Of a stretch of DNA of 64,000 bases, positions 32,814-44,045 are shown in pieces (position 1 is the first letter of the stretch; each line of letters starts with the position of its first letter). A program made the translations under genes and the position numbers. The notes below the pieces were generated by a model. The model did no database searches, was not told the origin of the DNA, and saw only the letters and a list, made by a program, of their open reading frames with translations. Origin of the DNA: Podospora pseudocomata (lineage: Eukaryota; Ascomycota; Sordariomycetes; Sordariales; Podosporaceae); contig NC_085888.1 of NCBI RefSeq assembly GCF_035222375.1, positions 310,001-374,000 on the forward strand. The letters run 5' to 3'.

Positions 32814-35674
32814 ATGATGCAGCCGGCGGTCCAAGCTTCCACCAGATACAACAACAACAACAACAACAATGGCCAGAATTCCCACGCCCAATCATCGCCC
32901 TCCTACTCGTCGCATGGCGGCGGACATCACCACCAGGACCCCGCAGACAGCGATGACGGAGGCCAGCAGAGTGGGGAAGACGACCATGACCTCGACGACC
33001 AGGGCGAGGGCGTGCGTCTGGGGAAGCGCAAGAGACCGGTATCTGTTTCGTGAGCACTTCAACAACACGCTGTGTGACGCTAAGGAAAATGCTAATTGGC
33101 CTTGTTGTGCTGCCTTGCTAGGTGCGAGTTGTGCAAACAGCGCAAAGTGAGTTCTCGTCCACCCCCCCTCCGACCCCACCGACAGCCATTGCCCGGCCCC
33201 CGATGCTGACCTGACCGCGACAGGTGAAATGTGACCGCGCCCAGCCATCGTGCGGCTGGTGTAGCCGAAACGGAGCTACCTGCGAATACAAGGAGCGCAA
33301 AAAGCCGGGTCTACGCGCTGGCTACGGACGCGAACTGGAGCAGCGGCTGGACAAGCTGGAAGGAATGTTGAGGGCTCACGACAAGCTGCTGCAAGCTCTG
33401 ACCTCCAACTCAAACACTAGTCCGGGAAGCGGCAATGGCAGCGGTACCGGTGCCTTTGGCCATCACAACGCTCCCAGCGTCAGGGGAAGTCACACCAGCC
33501 AGCTGAGCGATCGAGGCACGCCACGAGAGGTCCGTGAAGCCGGCCCGCCGTCGATATTCGCGCGGAGCGAGACCATCCGGACCCCCCAGGCCGAGACGGC
33601 CTTGTTCCTCCAAAGACCCACGACATCGGTTGACCTGGGGATACAGGGCCCTCTGTCAGCCACATCCACCATGGCGGACCCGTTTCAGAGTCTATCCAAC
33701 AGCATCGTCTCGCCCCGCGGCCAGTTGCCAGCTTCCGGTCCAAGCACTGGGGCACAGGAGTACTACACTACCGCACCGACAACCTCGGTGGCCGCTCTAC
33801 AATCGCCACCAGCCCACGCGCCGCCAGGAAGCCACATGGTCACCGAACAGGAGCTACCGCCGTACGACCTGCTCTATGGCCTGGTGGACTTGTACTTTAA
33901 GCACATCAACACGTGGTGCCCTATCCTACACCGAACGACGACGTTGGATGCCCTCTTTGGGCCGTCAATCTTGGACGAGACCGACAAGATCCTGCTGCAT
34001 GCCATTGTGGCCACCACCGTACGGTACTCGACAGATCAACGGCTGACTGACGGAGCTCGCCAACGATACCATTCCGCGTCCAAGAACCGCGTAATTTTGT
34101 ATGGCATGGAGAACCTCTCTGTCAAGTCGCTGCAGGCGTTGGTCATCCTGGCTCTGGATTTGTGCGGAAGCGGCAATGGCCCGCCCGGTTGGAACATCAT
34201 GGCCATCATCACCCGGGCCGTCGTCCAGCTAGGTCTGGCAGTGGAAAGCAACTCCATCTCGGTGGCACCCAACTACCAGTCCATCTACACGCTCCGGGCC
34301 ATGATCCTCCCAGAACCCCGCGATTTTATTGAAGAAGAGTCCAGGCGGAGGTTATTCTGGATGGTGTACCTTCTCGACCGATACGCGACGATAGCCACCG
34401 CCTTTGACTTTGCGCTCGACGATCGAGAGGTTGACCGAACCCTCCCATGTCGAGATGACTTGTGGATCAAGAACCAAAAAGTCGACACCCGATGGCTGCG
34501 CCTGGACGACTCTCGACCGACCCTAACAAGTGGCAACTCGCCCGAGTACGAGGTCGACAAGCCGGAGAATCTGGGCGCCTTCAGCCATTACATCGAGATC
34601 CTCTCCATACTATCCAGGATACACAAGTTCCTCCGCAAGCCCGTTGACATCAGCGCGCTGTCGGATGTCGAGCAGTGGCAGATGCGCTACAAGGAGCTGG
34701 ACAACATGCTGGCTGCCTGGAAGTTCAATCTCCCGGGGGATTATGGCAACATGGCCAAGCTCTTCCAACCAAGCTCCGCCAAAGCCATCAATTGTGGCTG
34801 GGTGATGTTGCACGCAACTTTCCACACCGCCGTCATCCGCCTTCATTCCTCCGCCGCCTATCCCACCACCCGCTCCCCGATCTTCACCCCAAGTTACAGC
34901 GCCTCGCAGCGGTGTCACAGTGCGGCCGAGAACATTGCTGCCCTCCGCGAGTTTGTCGTCAGCAATAACCTGCTGAACAAGCTCGGGCCACCATTCGCGT
35001 TCACGCTGTGGGTGGCCGCCCGCGTCTTGCTTGTTCACGGGAGCACGGTGGAGCACAAGCTGGACACCTCGCAGATACGGTTATTTGTCGACACGCTGGG
35101 GGAGATGGGGCGGTACTGGCCTGTCGCGACGCGGTACTGTGGGCTTCTTACCCGTGTGCTGGAGGAACATCACGACAATGCTCGCCAGGGAGGGAGCGAG
35201 ACGCCGAAGATTGTCAAGATTCTGGCCGACATGCGGAGGACGGCGTTTGACCTCGACTTTTTGATCAGTCGGCAGCCGAGGCATGTTCCACGGAGCAAGA
35301 ATGGTGTGCCGGGGTCGAGTGGTGCTGCTGGTGGTCCTGGTGGGGGGCCACCTACCGGGGCGGGAGGGGGTAGTGGTGGTGGTGGTGGATGGCCGGGGAG
35401 GTTTGGGCAGGCGCCGCCGGCCACGAACGAGTTGGAGTATTTGGACGTGTTTGACTTTTTTAATGTGCCGAGGCTGCCGGTTGCGCAGGCTGGGATGGTG
35501 AGTGATTCGCATGGTGGTGGTCATGGTGTTTCGGGGGGTGATGGGATGGGGGGAGGAGGGATAGGGCATGGTGGGGGGGCGGCGGTGGCGGGGGAGTTCA
35601 ATATTACCGAGTTCATGGTGGATGCTAATAGGGATTGGCTTTTTCAGCAGGGGGAGACCAAGTTTTTGGCTTGA
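32814..35674 (+). CDS. Zn2Cys6 transcription factor with fungal_trans domain
   Basis: DNA-binding regulator predicted for the nucleus. Exons 32814-33049, 33122-33146 and 33224-35674 join to 903 residues. The 25-nt second exon supplies CELCKQRK, completing a perfect Zn2Cys6 cluster (spacing C-x2-C-x6-C-x6-C-x2-C-x6-C, about residues 80-107) that is followed by a basic linker and a dimerisation helix (ELEQRLDKLEGMLRAHDKLL). The large exon carries the fungal-specific regulatory domain (LYFKHINTWCPILHRTT, later EEESRRRLFWMVYLLDR). The N-terminus has an Asn run encoded by (AAC)n and a His/Gly-rich acidic stretch. The C-terminus is Gly-rich and ends in an acidic/aromatic patch. The start is the ATG pair at 32814/32817; an in-frame ATG at 32466 precedes non-protein-like text. 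Position next to LRA3 makes it a candidate L-rhamnose regulator, but I cannot tell its specificity from the sequence. Confidence 0.9.
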
Positions 35675-36164
35675 AGGACATATGGCAAGGCGTTTGGTAT
35701 AGTTAAGTAGGTGATTTTGGTATTGGATGACCATTCAGCAGGCGGTTAATGATTTTGGGTTTGGGTTTGGATTTGGGTTTGGATGATATCCCTGTCAACG
35801 TTGGATTATACGGCAGTTGAAAATATGAGCTGGTTGTTCAACATGAGAGATATGCTTTCCTGGCTAGGTTCCTTCCAGCTGCTGAGGATGTCCATTGCCG
35901 AGCAAGTCCACACATTCGCAGGAGGCACTGTCTCCTCTTTTAGCTGCATCATGATTTCCTTTTACGTCCCCTTTGAGCGGAGGCCGTCACCACGTCAATC
36001 TATCTCCACATTGAAATTTACCCACCCTTTTGAACCTTTTCAAACCCAACCTCTCTCTAAACACTGCTCGATTCTTCGCTTAGGTGCCTACTACGACTGT
36101 CCCTCCAACACCACGTTTCCAAACGCCCTCTCCGACAGACATCGCACCCATCCCTCGAGCGGAG
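35675..36164. other. 3' flank of Zn2Cys6 gene
   Basis: Intergenic. A short GGGTTTGGATTT tandem lies at about 35755-35785. No gene recognised. Confidence 0.5.
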
Positions 36165-36491
36165 ATGCTACTCTCTGACCAGCAGCTACTTATCATCCTC
36201 CGAGGCCTGGTGCTTCTCAAGAAACAAGAAATTCCCGACGCCAAAGACGAGATTTACGACCTCAAGGAGGGGGTCCGCTTCTTAAAGGGTAAGGTTTGTT
36301 TCCTTGAGGATGAGGTCGGCCGCCTCAAGGAGGAAATCCGCTGCGTGGAGGATGAGGTCCCACTGCGTGACGGGGCTGTTGATGGCTATGGAGAAAGGGG
36401 GGTACAGTGTGTTTGGAGGGCTTGGTACATGATCAGGAGGACCGCTGGTTTCGTGTGGAGCTGTTGGAGTGGGTGCTGCCAGTTTGGTTGA
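36165..36491 (+). CDS. Possible small coiled-coil protein
   Basis: Open frame of 108 residues from an ATG, mostly one heptad-rich helix (DEIYDLKEGVRFLKGKVCFL, then EDEVGRLKEEIRCVEDEV) that repeats the unit LK/LE-x2-V-x-FL-x4 three times. An open frame extends 81 nt upstream to an acceptor-like TTAG at 36080-36083, with Pro-rich text (PTTTVPPTPRFQTPSP), so this could be the last exon of a gene whose 5' exon I cannot place. The end (WRAWYMIRRTAGFVWSCW) is aromatic. I do not recognise it, and it could be chance. Confidence 0.3.
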   Translation: MLLSDQQLLIILRGLVLLKKQEIPDAKDEIYDLKEGVRFLKGKVCFLEDEVGRLKEEIRCVEDEVPLRDGAVDGYGERGVQCVWRAWYMIRRTAGFVWSCWSGCCQFG

Positions 36492-39038
36492 TATTGGGTG
36501 CTGTTGTTATGGGACTAAAAGGGGGAGTGTGTGCCTGTGTTGAGGGGGTAATAGGTGATGGTGGATGCTCTTTGTGGGGATAGTAACGGCGGGAGTGGCT
36601 AAGGTATTGTGGTGATCGATAGACAGCTTTAGAACTACGGAAGGTTATCACAGATAAGAGGGCGGAGTTTTGGGGGGTGGGGAATGGGGGGTGTTAGTGA
36701 TGCTGGTTGGAAGGGCACGGCATACCTAAGGGGAGGAGTACGCAGTGTGGGTGAGCATTTCTGTTGAAGAGTGCTGATAGTGAGGAATAGAGTCGGGTCA
36801 TAACCACAGTCGAAGAGCAGCTGGACAGTTTTAGATTAGCACATCAGAAATATGTAGCGAGAAAGGTTGATATCTCGCCAGAAGTATGCCGACCCATTTC
36901 AGTGTACCTATTGATTCCAAATGCCGGTAACTGCCGGAGATTTTGCTAGGTACGAAAGCTCCAGATGGTTCGAGGTTAGGGATATTTAAAACAAGCATAT
37001 CCTGTGGTTGATACCACTGCGTCGTCTTGGATGAGAGAGAACCAAGTCATGCCATTTGAAATAAAGGCACCTTGAATGAAGAATTGATGGCCGGGCATGA
37101 CTATATGAGATGTGCAAAAGGACAGGGAAAGGTAGGCGGTTCTATGTTGCCAATGATTATGCGGTATATTGGAGGGGGAACACTTGGGCGTGGCAGAGGG
37201 TGGTCGACTGTGTTGTGGTATATGGCTGCATATGGCCCACGTTGTCCAGCTGGTAGCGAAGGGGACGGTGGTGGGACAGGTGGTTTGGTTCAAGATTAGG
37301 TAAGTAAGACTGCCCTGGCTGCGCATTCAAATCTCGGGGGCTCGTGGTGGTCGGTCAACAGGATGATTTCCATATCGTTTGCTCGTCAGTCGAAATGTCA
37401 TGTGGATGGGTGTGTATTGGGTGTGAAACTTTGCCCATCTGCGACAACACGATTCGGGGAAGGGAACCAGGTGGGTTGGGTCGTGTTTTGTGGTCTTGAC
37501 GGCACATTAAGTCGATCTTTTTGCCCGCCCTCTGGGGCTTACTGTGTCGAAGAGCACCAGGATGGAAACGTGACTGCGACCTGGCACGCATGGCGACAGG
37601 CATGGTTAGACCCCGGCGTACAAGAAGTGGATAAGAGACAGCGATGATGGAGAACAGTAATATAGACATTGAACGGAGGCCATCATCAATGGCAGCGGGC
37701 GTCGACTGCTTGTACCCCGCCTCAGTAGACTGCCGTGAGGTCCCAAGCCGATGCAAACACACTGTTTTGATTATGTAAACCTGTGAAAAGTTCTGTTGTC
37801 TGCTTGCATTTCTGGTTGTCACGTGCGACTGTCCAGCAAAATGTAAACAAACCACTTGCGCTGCTGCCATTTCACAGAACAGTTTGCTACAGGGTGATTG
37901 TTTACTTTTTTTCAGGGGCTTTTAGGGGACCATGCCAAGAGATGGCGCTACCCCAGATCTGCGGTTGGGCCCCCAACGACAGGGCTGTTTTAGCGAGCCC
38001 CACTCTTGACGACAGGGCAGTTGAGCCGCAATTAAGCACCATGCAGGTCAACTTTTTGCTGTCGTGGAAAAGATGGGAGCACTTTTAATAACGAGGTTGG
38101 GAGTATATTTTATACGACAGATAGCATTTTGGAGCATAATAAATACATAGGAGACATGGGCAAACTTTGGATGCCAAACAGGCTGCGGAAGTGCTCTGCT
38201 TGATATGATGGACTTCTAGCTGGGATCTGTGACTGTTTGACGAATGGGATGATTGTGTGATGAGGGGAAATAGATGTTTCTTAAATCATTAAGTCGACCT
38301 TTGCTTCCAGTCAGAGATGTCAGTCGCATCAAGGGAATGAAAGTGCCATCTGTGGGAGGCGACAGCGGGCAGAAGATGTGACTCGAGGTTATCTCTCTTC
38401 CCCAAGGTCCTGGAAACACAGGAAAGTCGCAAAATCTGTCTCTATAGTGGCCCATCATCCCAAACCTCAATCAAGGGACTGCTGTGATGCTGATCCTGTT
38501 GCTCAAGACCACCCACATCAACAGCAACAGATATAAAGTCGGGCGGAGGAAGAAAACATAGATATATTACACTCTCAAATTACTGAATTGGGGCTACAAA
38601 GCATCTATCTCATCATCACCATCATTCTTCACTACCTTTGGCCTGGTCAAAGAAAGCCACCCATTGCTGGAAAGTTGGTGTTCGGGGGAGAAAGGAGGAT
38701 GCCCTGTTGACATTCTGAATGACCCGCAATCGCTGACGTCGCTGCTAAGATAGAACAACATTTACAAACAAAATCTGGACCATCGCCATAGCGACTGTCA
38801 AAAGCGGGGGCCTCATTCACACAAGTATTTATTGCCTGCTCTCCTCCCAAATTTCCCAACCTTTTCCTCTTCTCTTCTTACGGCTTCCGCATTGCGCATT
38901 ACATGTTTTCAGCTTCGCAGCTATTTTTCCAATCCTAGATCTCTTCACGTCTTGCGCATACTGCCTACTCGACTTCATTGTCATCTACACAAACGCTTTT
39001 TCACCCTCACGCCCCTTTTCGACTCGACAAAGACCGCA
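36492..39038. other. Intergenic, 2.5 kb, nothing recognised
   Basis: No reading frame with domain motifs or splice logic. Some open minus-strand frames (36976-37326, 37355-37870) lack protein character. The last 200 bp before 39039 are C/T-rich, consistent with a leader for the next gene. Confidence 0.5.
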
Positions 39039-41561
39039 ATGTCTTCCGCCGATAGAATCGTCTCTCTCACCACTCGCGCCGGATCCTCCCGCCGTGATGC
39101 GACTCTCCCCTCCCCCCCATCTGTCCCCTCCGTCGTTGTTGCTACTAATGCCTCCCAGTCGCAGCTCGACCCATGCTTGGCCTTCCACGATGAGGTCTTC
39201 GGTAAAAGTGGTTGTCTCCCCATTGTTACTGACGTCTCTCTTGCAGGACTCCGTGCTCGTCGCCAGCACTTGCTCGACGCCGAAGACAAGCAACGCGGCC
39301 ACTTTGAAGGCCTGCGCAAGGAACTCATCGCCATCTGCCACGAGCGACACCACGAGCGCGGGGCCCGGCCTGACCTGCCGGTCCTCGTGTGCGACCGACG
39401 CCCTCTCGTTAAGACTTGGTCCAAGCAGGGTTGTTGGCTCCAGAAGGTTCACCGTTTCCGTAAGTTTCTTCTGTCTCAGCTGGCTGTGATCGTCATTTGT
39501 TGACCTTGTTCCAGTCGTCCATCTTCTGAACGGTCCTTTCTGGTTCCTTGCGGTTGTTTACGTCTGGTGTGAGATTTACCACCGCCAGAATGTCTACCAT
39601 CAGAACGACATCGTCGTTGCTGGCCGCGAGACCGAGCTCGTTGCCAAGAGGTTCGAGCTCGAAGACGGCCGCAGCCGCCCACTGCCGGTCGCACGGGGTC
39701 CGCCAGTCGAGACCCTACCTACACGTCAGTCTTTTGTCTTTTATCCTTTTTCTTTTTCCTTTTCGCTTTCATCTCTCCTCTTTCCTCCTTCATCTCTCCC
39801 TCTTTCCTCTTTTGTCTTGTTTGTTTGCCATTTGACTGATCATTGTTTGTTCCAGTGCCGACACCTGAGCCTTTCGTGTTCAGGTCAAATCCCTTCGCCG
39901 TTCCTTTTGGGATTTTCCGGGGCTTGATGCCTCCCAGCTATCAGCCTGTCACCAGCCAGGTTGATGTCGCCGAGCCCCTAACAATGCTCATGATCGAGCC
40001 TGCTCCCGTGTTCGTCACGGTCCCATCCCAGCAGCTCGTTCTTTTCGAGAGCATGCCGGCAGCCCAGCCTGCGTTCACGCCTGCTGCTGGTCCTTCGACG
40101 ATGGACGTGTTGTGCTCCTCTCTCGGGGCGCTCACCGTCCAATGCGCCCACACGCCCATGGCTTCGATTTGGCAGGAGTCTTGGGCTGTTCAACGGTTCG
40201 GTCGTCCCGCTTTCGACCTCCAGCCAGCAGCTCTCATGCCCGCGCCGAGACTGCCTGGCTTGCCTTCGTTGGTCAAGCCAACGGTCGTTGCTTCGGCAGT
40301 GACTAACAGCGAAGTCATGGAGACCGAGATCGTTCGCCCGGCTGTTCAGCTGCCACCCAAGCCCGCTGGCCAGCTGCCTCTTCCACCCGTGGCCCCAATT
40401 CCCGTCCCGGCCATGGCTGTCCCGACACCCGTTGCTGCCCCAGACAACGTGGTTGCTCCTCCTGCCCCTGAGATGGAGGTTCGACCCCAGCAAGCGGCTG
40501 TCCAGCCTTTGAAGAGGAACCGAGTTGTTGCCCCTGTCAACTTGGTTATTCAGCAAACCCCCCAGCTGGAGTTTGTCGTTCCACCAAGACATCCTGCTGC
40601 CCCAGTCAATCTGGTGATGGTCCCTCCCGCCCCGGTGCAAACCTCGCCCCAGCAGCCTCTTCCCCCTGTGCAGCCGTCACCACCTGCGCGGGTTCCCCGG
40701 AACACGCCTGCTGGCCCTCTCAACCTGGTGATTGCTCCTCCCACTCTGACGTCGAGCTCTCGCCCCCAGCAAGCACAAGCTCCCAAGCAGCAGAAGCCAC
40801 CGGCTCCTGCTTCCCGTGCTCCCTCCCCGCCTCCGATCCTTTGTCGTCCCCACTGGAAGCTGGTGAAGAAGCTTTCCCCGAGCGAGGCCCAGGCCAAGCT
40901 CACGCTTCCGACGCTCGCCCTGCCGAGTGTCCCCAAAGTCACACCTGAGGTCGCCCCATTGCCTCAACCAGCACCGGTGGTCCCTGTCCCCGTGGTACCC
41001 GCTCCGGTCGCTGCCCCTCTCCCGCCTGCCGCCGCTCCCGCCATCTCCGATGCCGTCCCGGAGCAGCTGGCTCCCATCCCACCGCCTGGTTCTCGCCCCG
41101 TGGCACCCATGCGTCGCCGTCGCGCCTTTGGCAACACGGTGCCCCTTCTTCCCCCGGGCGCCTCTGTTCTCGAACAGAAGCCCCTCCCCGCAACTGTCGT
41201 CGCTGCCGCCGCCGAGTCTTCTGGCTCTGTGATGAAGGCTCCGGCCCCCACCCCTCTCCCACCAGCTCGGACGGCCCACTGGGCCGGTCTGGAGTTGCGC
41301 ACTCTTGCCGATCGCCTGATCAAGGGGTGTGTCGATGTTGACGCCTGGCGTCGGCGTCTCTTTGGCGACATTGAGATGTACATTGGTGGGGAGGAGGACG
41401 ACGACACCCTCTTCAGCCCGGAGCAAGCGTCGGAAGTGATGAAGACCTTGTTTCGGAGCGTGAGGAGTTCTGATGTTGGTTTCCAGCGTCAGAAGGACAA
41501 TACTCTCAACAAGGTTGTCCGGATTGCGAGGAAGGGGGGATTGGTGATTGAGAGATTGTGA
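39039..41561 (+). CDS. Proline-rich protein with one membrane segment and NLV repeats
   Basis: Unknown protein of 763 residues from exons 39039-39201, 39247-39459, 39515-39724 and 39856-41561, all phase 1 junctions, which gives strong support to the model. The order is a short N-terminal region; a charged helical part (LRARRQHLLDAEDKQRGHFE, then ELIAICHERHHERG); one likely transmembrane segment at about 127-147 (HLLNGPFWFLAVVYVWCEIY); a long Pro/Ala/Val-rich region, about 215-660; and a compact C-terminal domain of about 100 residues (LADRLIKGCVDVDAWRRRLF, later EQASEVMKTLF). Inside the Pro-rich part the motif APVNLVI recurs as APVNLVM and GPLNLVI at 30-50 residue spacing, each followed by a Gln/Pro-rich stretch. 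The function is not known to me. The membrane segment and the folded C-terminus argue for an anchored adaptor rather than a wall protein: no signal peptide is seen. Confidence 0.75.
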
Positions 41562-42995
41562 TTTGGGTTGGCGTTTGGAGTTGTTGGAATTTGGAGTTGT
41601 TGGAGTTTGGAGTTGATGGATTCGAATTGATGGATTGGGTTGGATGGAGGATTGGGTTGGAGGATTTGGCATGGGTTTTGGGTTTGGGATTTGGGATGGA
41701 GTTTGGGTACGGCCTGGAGGATTGGGTCTGGAGTTTGGGTTTTGGGATGGAGAATTTGTACAGAGGATTGGGATGGGAGGACTTTGGGATTTCAGCTCGG
41801 GAGGAGCTTCGCGGTACAGTATGCCCTTTTTGGTTTTTGTTAACGGTGTACAGGTCGGCTTTTCTTTTCTTTCAACGTGTCTTGAGACGAGGGGGATCTG
41901 GGTTCGGTCGACAACTGGGTTTACGCTGCACGGCGTCTGAGGTTTGGAACTTTGGGCGCGGCGAACACTGGTTGGGGAGCATCGGTCGGATTATCATGGT
42001 TTCTTTTGGTGCCCAGGACATCGTCGGGTCTGAGGAGGACGACGGAGGACTTTTTGTTGGGGTGGAGTTATTCGGAAGCATGCCATGGTGCAAGGACTCT
42101 GGAGTTTGCAGCTTTGGGGACTCTTTGGGTGCTGGGAGGACCGAGATGGACGACTCTGGCGGATTGGACGACGACGGACGACGGACGACAGCGACAGCCA
42201 TCAGCAACATTCTGGGGTGGTGCCAGCCCGAGCTGGTTGTTAAGATAGGACGACAGTCGTCGCGGCCATGGGGGATTGCAGCCTAACCTCTGCCCACCTG
42301 TGGATTTGTTACCTGTGACGTGGGTTTTGTTAGGTTTCCCCACGCCCCAGCGCCAAGTGGTGTTGCCGAATGGGCAGGTATGCACAGCAATAAACGGTCA
42401 GTGTATTAGTTTGTGACGATATGGGGGTGTTTGGGGGTTCTTTCAATGTATTTTATGGGGGTGGTTGTTTTTGGTGTTGACATTTTGTGCCTCTTGCAAT
42501 GTGACTTGTTTGATGTGAAATGGTGATAGTTTTCTTGGTGTTGAGAAATGACTTGAGTGAGTTTGACCCCGTCCCTCTGTGCCTGTCCTTCTGTCCCTCT
42601 GTCCCTCTGTCCATCTCTCTTGTGATCTTGTTCGTTCAAATATGTCTAATCTCAACCACCGCTTTCCATACTTACCTGATGATTCCATTTCGTTCTCTAC
42701 ATCATCTTTCGATCCCGCATAAGTAGAGAGCGACATTGCAAAAGTCATGTGCATTTTCCCTCCTTGAGGCTCCCATCACACTTCAATCTTGGCGACGACA
42801 CTCGCCGCATCAGCTCCGCTCTGTTGGTATAACCTCTCTTCGATCTCTTCAAGCTTCATGCTTCGCTACCTACCATTTCCTTCTCCCCACTCCGTGGCCG
42901 CCATCCAGATTATTCGTGCTTGGACTCTACTTTGCAGATTCTCCATGCTGTCCCATCCCTGCAAAGTGCACCCGCACACAGCTCATCGTGACGTG
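41562..42995. other. Low-complexity 3' flank and intergenic region
   Basis: From 41565 to about 41800 the strand consists of TTGGAGTTGTTGGA and GGGTTTTGGGAT-like units, a degenerate TTGG/GGGTTT simple repeat. The long open frame across it is a by-product of this composition. The region 42430-42730 contains a CTGTCCCTCTGT tandem near 42575-42620. No gene recognised before the small gene that begins at 42996. Confidence 0.5.
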
Positions 42996-43539
42996 ATGGC
43001 CACCATCTCAAACTCCCAACTTGATGACCAGCAACCCAAACCACGAACTTTCACGATACATCTCTGCAACACAACCGGTGCTCTCTTCAGAACGTCCATC
43101 AATTTTATCGCCTCATTTGCCCAAATTTCAAGCCATATTATCAACTTGCGCACGTTGTACGAAGCGGTCAACACCATGCACGAAATCGGCGATGCAGTCA
43201 TATACAAAGGCATGCTATTCCCCTATTTCTTGCACATTGCATACTAATTCTGACGACGTCTCGAAACAGGTGCGGAAGGCGACGAAGCCCTCGGCATCGT
43301 AAGGTCAGTCATGGAGCCAACGAGCAAGACCGCCGCGACGTTATACGAGGTATGTGATGTGCCCCCTTTCTACCCTCCCGAAATTTCTCTTCCCCCCAAC
43401 CAACCCCCCCCAACCCCGTCCCCGCCTCTTTTGCTGACCCGCCCTCCAGATCCAAGACATCGAATCAGGCGAAACCTTCACCGTCGTCGAGACTAGAGTC
43501 CACAACCCCCCCACCATCCCGAGTAGTAGTACATCATGA
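42996..43539 (+). CDS. Small unknown protein, three exons, GC-AG intron
   Basis: Exons 42996-43209, 43270-43349 and 43450-43539 join to 127 residues. The model rests on continuity across junctions (GDAVIYK to GAEGDEALGIVRSVMEPTSK, then ATLYE to IQDIESGETFTVVETR). The first intron would use a GC donor (AAAG|GCATGC) with a TACTAAT-like branch and CAG acceptor; no GT nearby keeps the frame. The protein has two or three amphipathic helices and a beta-like C-terminal half, no signal peptide and no membrane segment. I do not recognise the family. An upstream in-frame ATG at 42858 is possible but precedes less protein-like text. Confidence 0.55.
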
Positions 43540-43727
43540 TGATTCGGTCAGCCTATTTTCTCTCTCCAATATATCTTGGCGTTTGCGGAGGAAAAAAGGG
43601 GGGAAAAGTGGATCCTGTAAATAAAACCCCCGGGGGGGCTGACTCATGCGGCGTGTCTTTTCCCCCCAGCCACACTGGCCCCATGAAATAATGAACACCT
43701 GTTGCAAAGTCTCATCGAAATTGAACT

Positions 43728-43857
43728 GGCTCAATGGTCTAGTGGTATGATTCGCGCTTCGGGAATTAATCTTGAACTTTAAAAAAGGTCGAGAAGCCCC
43801 ATCAGAGTTTCTGATGATGATTGTGCGAGGTCTCGGGTTCGAATCCCGATTGAGCCC
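43728..43857 (+). tRNA. tRNA-Pro(CGG) with 58-nt intron
   Basis: Acceptor stem GGCTCAA pairs with TTGAGCC, followed by discriminator C. The D arm is GTCTAGTGGTATGAT, the T arm CTCGGGTTCGAATCCCGA. The anticodon stem CGCGC pairs with GTGCG, with the loop TTCGGG+T giving anticodon CGG. The intron, 43764-43821, lies one base 3' of the anticodon, the standard place for eukaryotic tRNA introns. It is read as proline because body and loop match fungal tRNA-Pro. Confidence 0.95.
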
Positions 43858-43864
43858 TTTTTTT
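43858..43864 (+). terminator. RNA polymerase III T-run terminator
   Basis: Seven T residues directly after the tRNA discriminator base, sufficient for polymerase III termination. Confidence 0.9.
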
Positions 43865-44045
43865 GATCTTGGTTATTTTCATCACACTTTTTTAGTGATG
43901 ATGATGGTGGTTGCTATTCTTTTGGTGATGCTGGTGGTTATTCCATTTGGTGGTGGTGGTGGGAGGGCGGTTGGGTTGGGTTGGGTTGCACATAGGAGGA
44001 GCTGTGGTGATATCTATCTCTTGTTGATGTTGTTATGTCTTGGCG

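Noticed and set aside
37355-37870. 171-codon minus-strand frame
   Set aside because: No recognisable features or splice support.
41558-42286. 242-codon Trp/Gly-rich frame after the proline-rich gene
   Set aside because: Arises from a TTGG/GGGTTT simple repeat, no protein logic.
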